Source of the DNA: Gemmataceae bacterium
GTDB lineage: Bacteria; Planctomycetota; Planctomycetia; Gemmatales; Gemmataceae
Direction: 5' to 3'
DNA: 15,061 nucleotides
NCBI GenBank assembly: GCA_947490035.1
Contig: CANLGS010000025.1
Location: 1-15,061, forward strand
Shown here: positions 13,988 to 15,061 of the stretch, one piece after another
Layout: each line of letters opens with the position of its first letter
Position numbering within the stretch: position 1 is the first letter of the stretch
Translations under genes and position numbers: made by a program
Notes under the pieces: model-generated
What the model was told of the DNA's origin: nothing
What the model saw: only the letters and a program-made list of their open reading frames with translations
The model's database searches: none

Positions 13988-14132
13988 GGTCTTGTCCCTC
14001 TCCCCTTGCGGGAGAGGGTGGCGAGGCTTTGCGAGACGGGTGAGGGGTGAGCGACTCGGCGCGTGGAGCTTTACCCCTCACCCGTCGGCGAAGCGCCGAC
14101 ACCCTCTCCCGCAAGGGGAGAGGGACAAGACC
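13988..14132. repeat. 145-bp inverted repeat of CCCTCTCCC type
   Basis: Left arm 13988-14048 and right arm 14073-14132 are inverted copies, identical over the outer 33 bases and over the inner ACGGGTGAGGGGT, with mismatches between. Each arm holds a 9-bp hairpin (CCCTCTCCC and GGGAGAGGG). The whole can fold into a very stable structure with a 24-base loop. It begins seven bases after the HtrA stop and ends 31 bases before the next start. Repeats with this CCCTCTCCC/GGGAGAGGG core are, to my knowledge, found in many unrelated bacteria. It may end the HtrA transcript. Confidence 0.85.
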
Positions 14133-14163
14133 GAGCAGTCTCCATCCCACCAGAGACCCAACG

Positions 14164-14634
14164 ATGATCCCGTTGCCCACAATCGATGTGCTGGACGCGG
14201 TCACGATCCCCATTGCGTGCCCGGTGTCGTGGGACGCGATGCACGGCGACGACCGCACGCGGTTCTGCGACCAGTGCAGCCAGAACGTCCACGACGTGAG
14301 CGAACTCACCCGCGCCGAAGCGGTGCAACTCCTCACCGACGGCGACAAACTGCCCTGCCTCCGCATCTACCGCCGCCAAGACGGGCGCGTGATGACCGCC
14401 GACTGCACTACCAGGCGCGACCGCCTTTGGAAGTGGCTACACCGCCGCTCGAAGTGGGCCGCGGCGGTCTTCGCGCTGGTGTTCTTCGCAAGTTGCGACC
14501 GCCCGAAGGACTGCATTGCCGGCGGAATCGAACCTCCACCCCCCGCGCAAACCGCCGTGGAACAGGTCACCGAAAAGGCGGCACACAGCGTCGTCGCAGC
14601 GGTTGCGGCCGAAGGTCGCCGGGCCGCGCGCTGA
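14164..14634 (+). CDS. Cysteine-containing conserved domain protein with one membrane segment
   Basis: The 156-residue protein begins with a compact domain: CPVSWDAMHGDDRTRFCDQC (19-38), then NVHDVSELTRAEAVQLL (41-57) and LRIYRRQDGRVMTADC (66-81). The cysteines at 19, 35, 38, 65 and 81 could bind metal or form disulfides. This Cys-Pro-x-x-Trp-x-x-Met-x-Gly-Asp plus Cys-x-x-Cys plus RxDGxVxTxDC pattern recurs at the N-terminus of many planctomycete and myxobacterial proteins, as I recall, without a known function. A basic stretch (85-97) and one membrane segment (about 98-111) follow. The remaining tail is short and Pro/Ala-rich. The start at 14164 is chosen because the conserved domain begins just after it; the ribosome site is weak. 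In-frame upstream sequence would run through the inverted repeat. Confidence 0.72.
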   Translation: MIPLPTIDVLDAVTIPIACPVSWDAMHGDDRTRFCDQCSQNVHDVSELTRAEAVQLLTDGDKLPCLRIYRRQDGRVMTADCTTRRDRLWKWLHRRSKWAAAVFALVFFASCDRPKDCIAGGIEPPPPAQTAVEQVTEKAAHSVVAAVAAEGRRAAR

Positions 14635-14959
14635 CACCGTTCTCAACGCTCGCACCGGAACCGCCGGGGCTACTTTCAACTGAAGCTGTGAAGGATGCGG
14701 CTGGCCACCTGTGTGCCCGCCGCGTCGAACCTTACCTGTCCGGCACGGCAAAATCACCCGCGGCGTAACGCCGCAGTTGACGCTAACTCCGACCGACGGC
14801 CCCGGTGCGAGCGAAAGTCAGCATACTGCGAGATCGCACAGGCGCACAGGGCGGAAGCCCTGTGTACCAACCACCCGTGCGTCTACCCGCCATGTTCGCC
14901 TCGCGTATCATATCATCTGCCTATCCTTCGCATCTTCTCACCCCCTTCAGGCACTCACC
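14635..14959. other. Intergenic region with two hairpins
   Basis: I see no gene in these 325 bases. A 15-base hairpin lies at 14760-14774 (GCGGCGT, A, ACGCCGC). A second, longer one lies at 14845-14864 (described separately). A TATCAT pair at 14906-14916 in an AT-richer stretch might hold the -10 box of the gene at 14960, without a convincing -35. Confidence 0.5.
14845..14868 (-). repeat. REP-like hairpin with TTCC loop
   Basis: A perfect 8-bp stem (CACAGGGC and GCCCTGTG) encloses GGAA and is followed by TACC. Read on the minus strand it is GGTA, then the hairpin with TTCC in the loop. The plan (short head, GC-rich stem, loop containing TCC) matches the hairpins at 3887, 6851 and 10687, though the stem sequence differs. 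Confidence 0.6.
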
Positions 14960-15061
14960 ATGAGATGCACGCTCCGGCTCGTACTGCTCGCGGCGGTGGG
15001 GCTGTTCGCCCCCGCCCGCGCCAATGCGGACCCCGACGCGACCGACACGCGGTTGCTCACC
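14960..15061 (+). CDS. N-terminus of a secreted protein, cut by the window edge
   Basis: Thirty-four codons are visible. The first 23 or so form a signal peptide: basic start (MRCTLR), hydrophobic core (LVLLAAVGLFAP) and an ARANA cleavage region. The mature part begins near ADPDATDTRLLT. The start DTRLL after the signal peptide is reminiscent of planctomycete tricorn-like or TolB-propeller peptidases, but the visible part is far too short to assign a family. There is no strong ribosome site before the ATG. Confidence 0.6.
   Translation, partial: MRCTLRLVLLAAVGLFAPARANADPDATDTRLLT

Noticed and set aside
1..15061. tRNA or rRNA genes
   Set aside because: No cloverleaf with a T-loop GTTCRA-type motif and acceptor pairing, and no rRNA-like conserved stretch, was seen by eye on either strand.

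Overview
The window is high-GC DNA with strong G/C preference at third codon positions. Its gene content points to a planctomycete of the Gemmataceae (Gemmata-like). The signs are a secreted protein with a PEP-CTERM anchor, zinc-ribbon plus proline-rich plus multi-membrane-segment proteins, a Gfo/Idh/MocA oxidoreductase, a DUF2293 protein, and many intergenic palindromic repeats. The taxon is inferred from gene style, not from a marker gene.

Layout. 43-2494: a DoxX-like membrane protein, then a secreted double trypsin-fold/TPR protein whose second protease domain looks catalytically dead. 2491-2691: palindromic repeats. 2705-3835: a monomeric sarcosine oxidase-type flavoenzyme, convergent with a Gfo/Idh/MocA oxidoreductase (3921-5021, minus). 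5127-6841: a small membrane protein, a LarE-type sulfur transferase, a large inverted repeat and a small conserved hypothetical. 7085-9267: two overlapping zinc-ribbon membrane proteins that look like tandem paralogues; the second is cut by an in-frame TAA. 9351-10643: a small basic protein, a DUF2293 protein and a zinc-ribbon protein around a divergent region carrying a perfect 14-bp palindrome. 10687-10832: expanded hairpin repeats. 10836-11419: a PEP-CTERM protein broken by a one-base frameshift. 11801-12124: a glycine-rich RRM RNA-binding protein. 12197-12421: a gene remnant. 12580-13980: an HtrA/Deg protease with two PDZ domains and an extended -10 promoter. 14164-14634: a cysteine-rich, membrane-anchored protein. 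14960-end: the signal peptide of a truncated secreted protein.

The genes do not form one pathway; this looks like ordinary chromosome with short operons. The most notable structure is in the gaps. At least five intergenic spaces hold hairpins, several arranged as inverted pairs of about 80-145 bp, often overlapping or directly following stop codons. Several have GTAG at the 5' base of the hairpin, and several have a TCC (GGA) loop with a variable but compensated stem. This matches the architecture of REP/REPIN elements mobilised by RAYT transposases in other bacteria. No RAYT gene is in the window, so that link is inference. Three genes (8557-9267, 10836-11419, 12197-12421) show single lesions that are either real decay or sequence errors.
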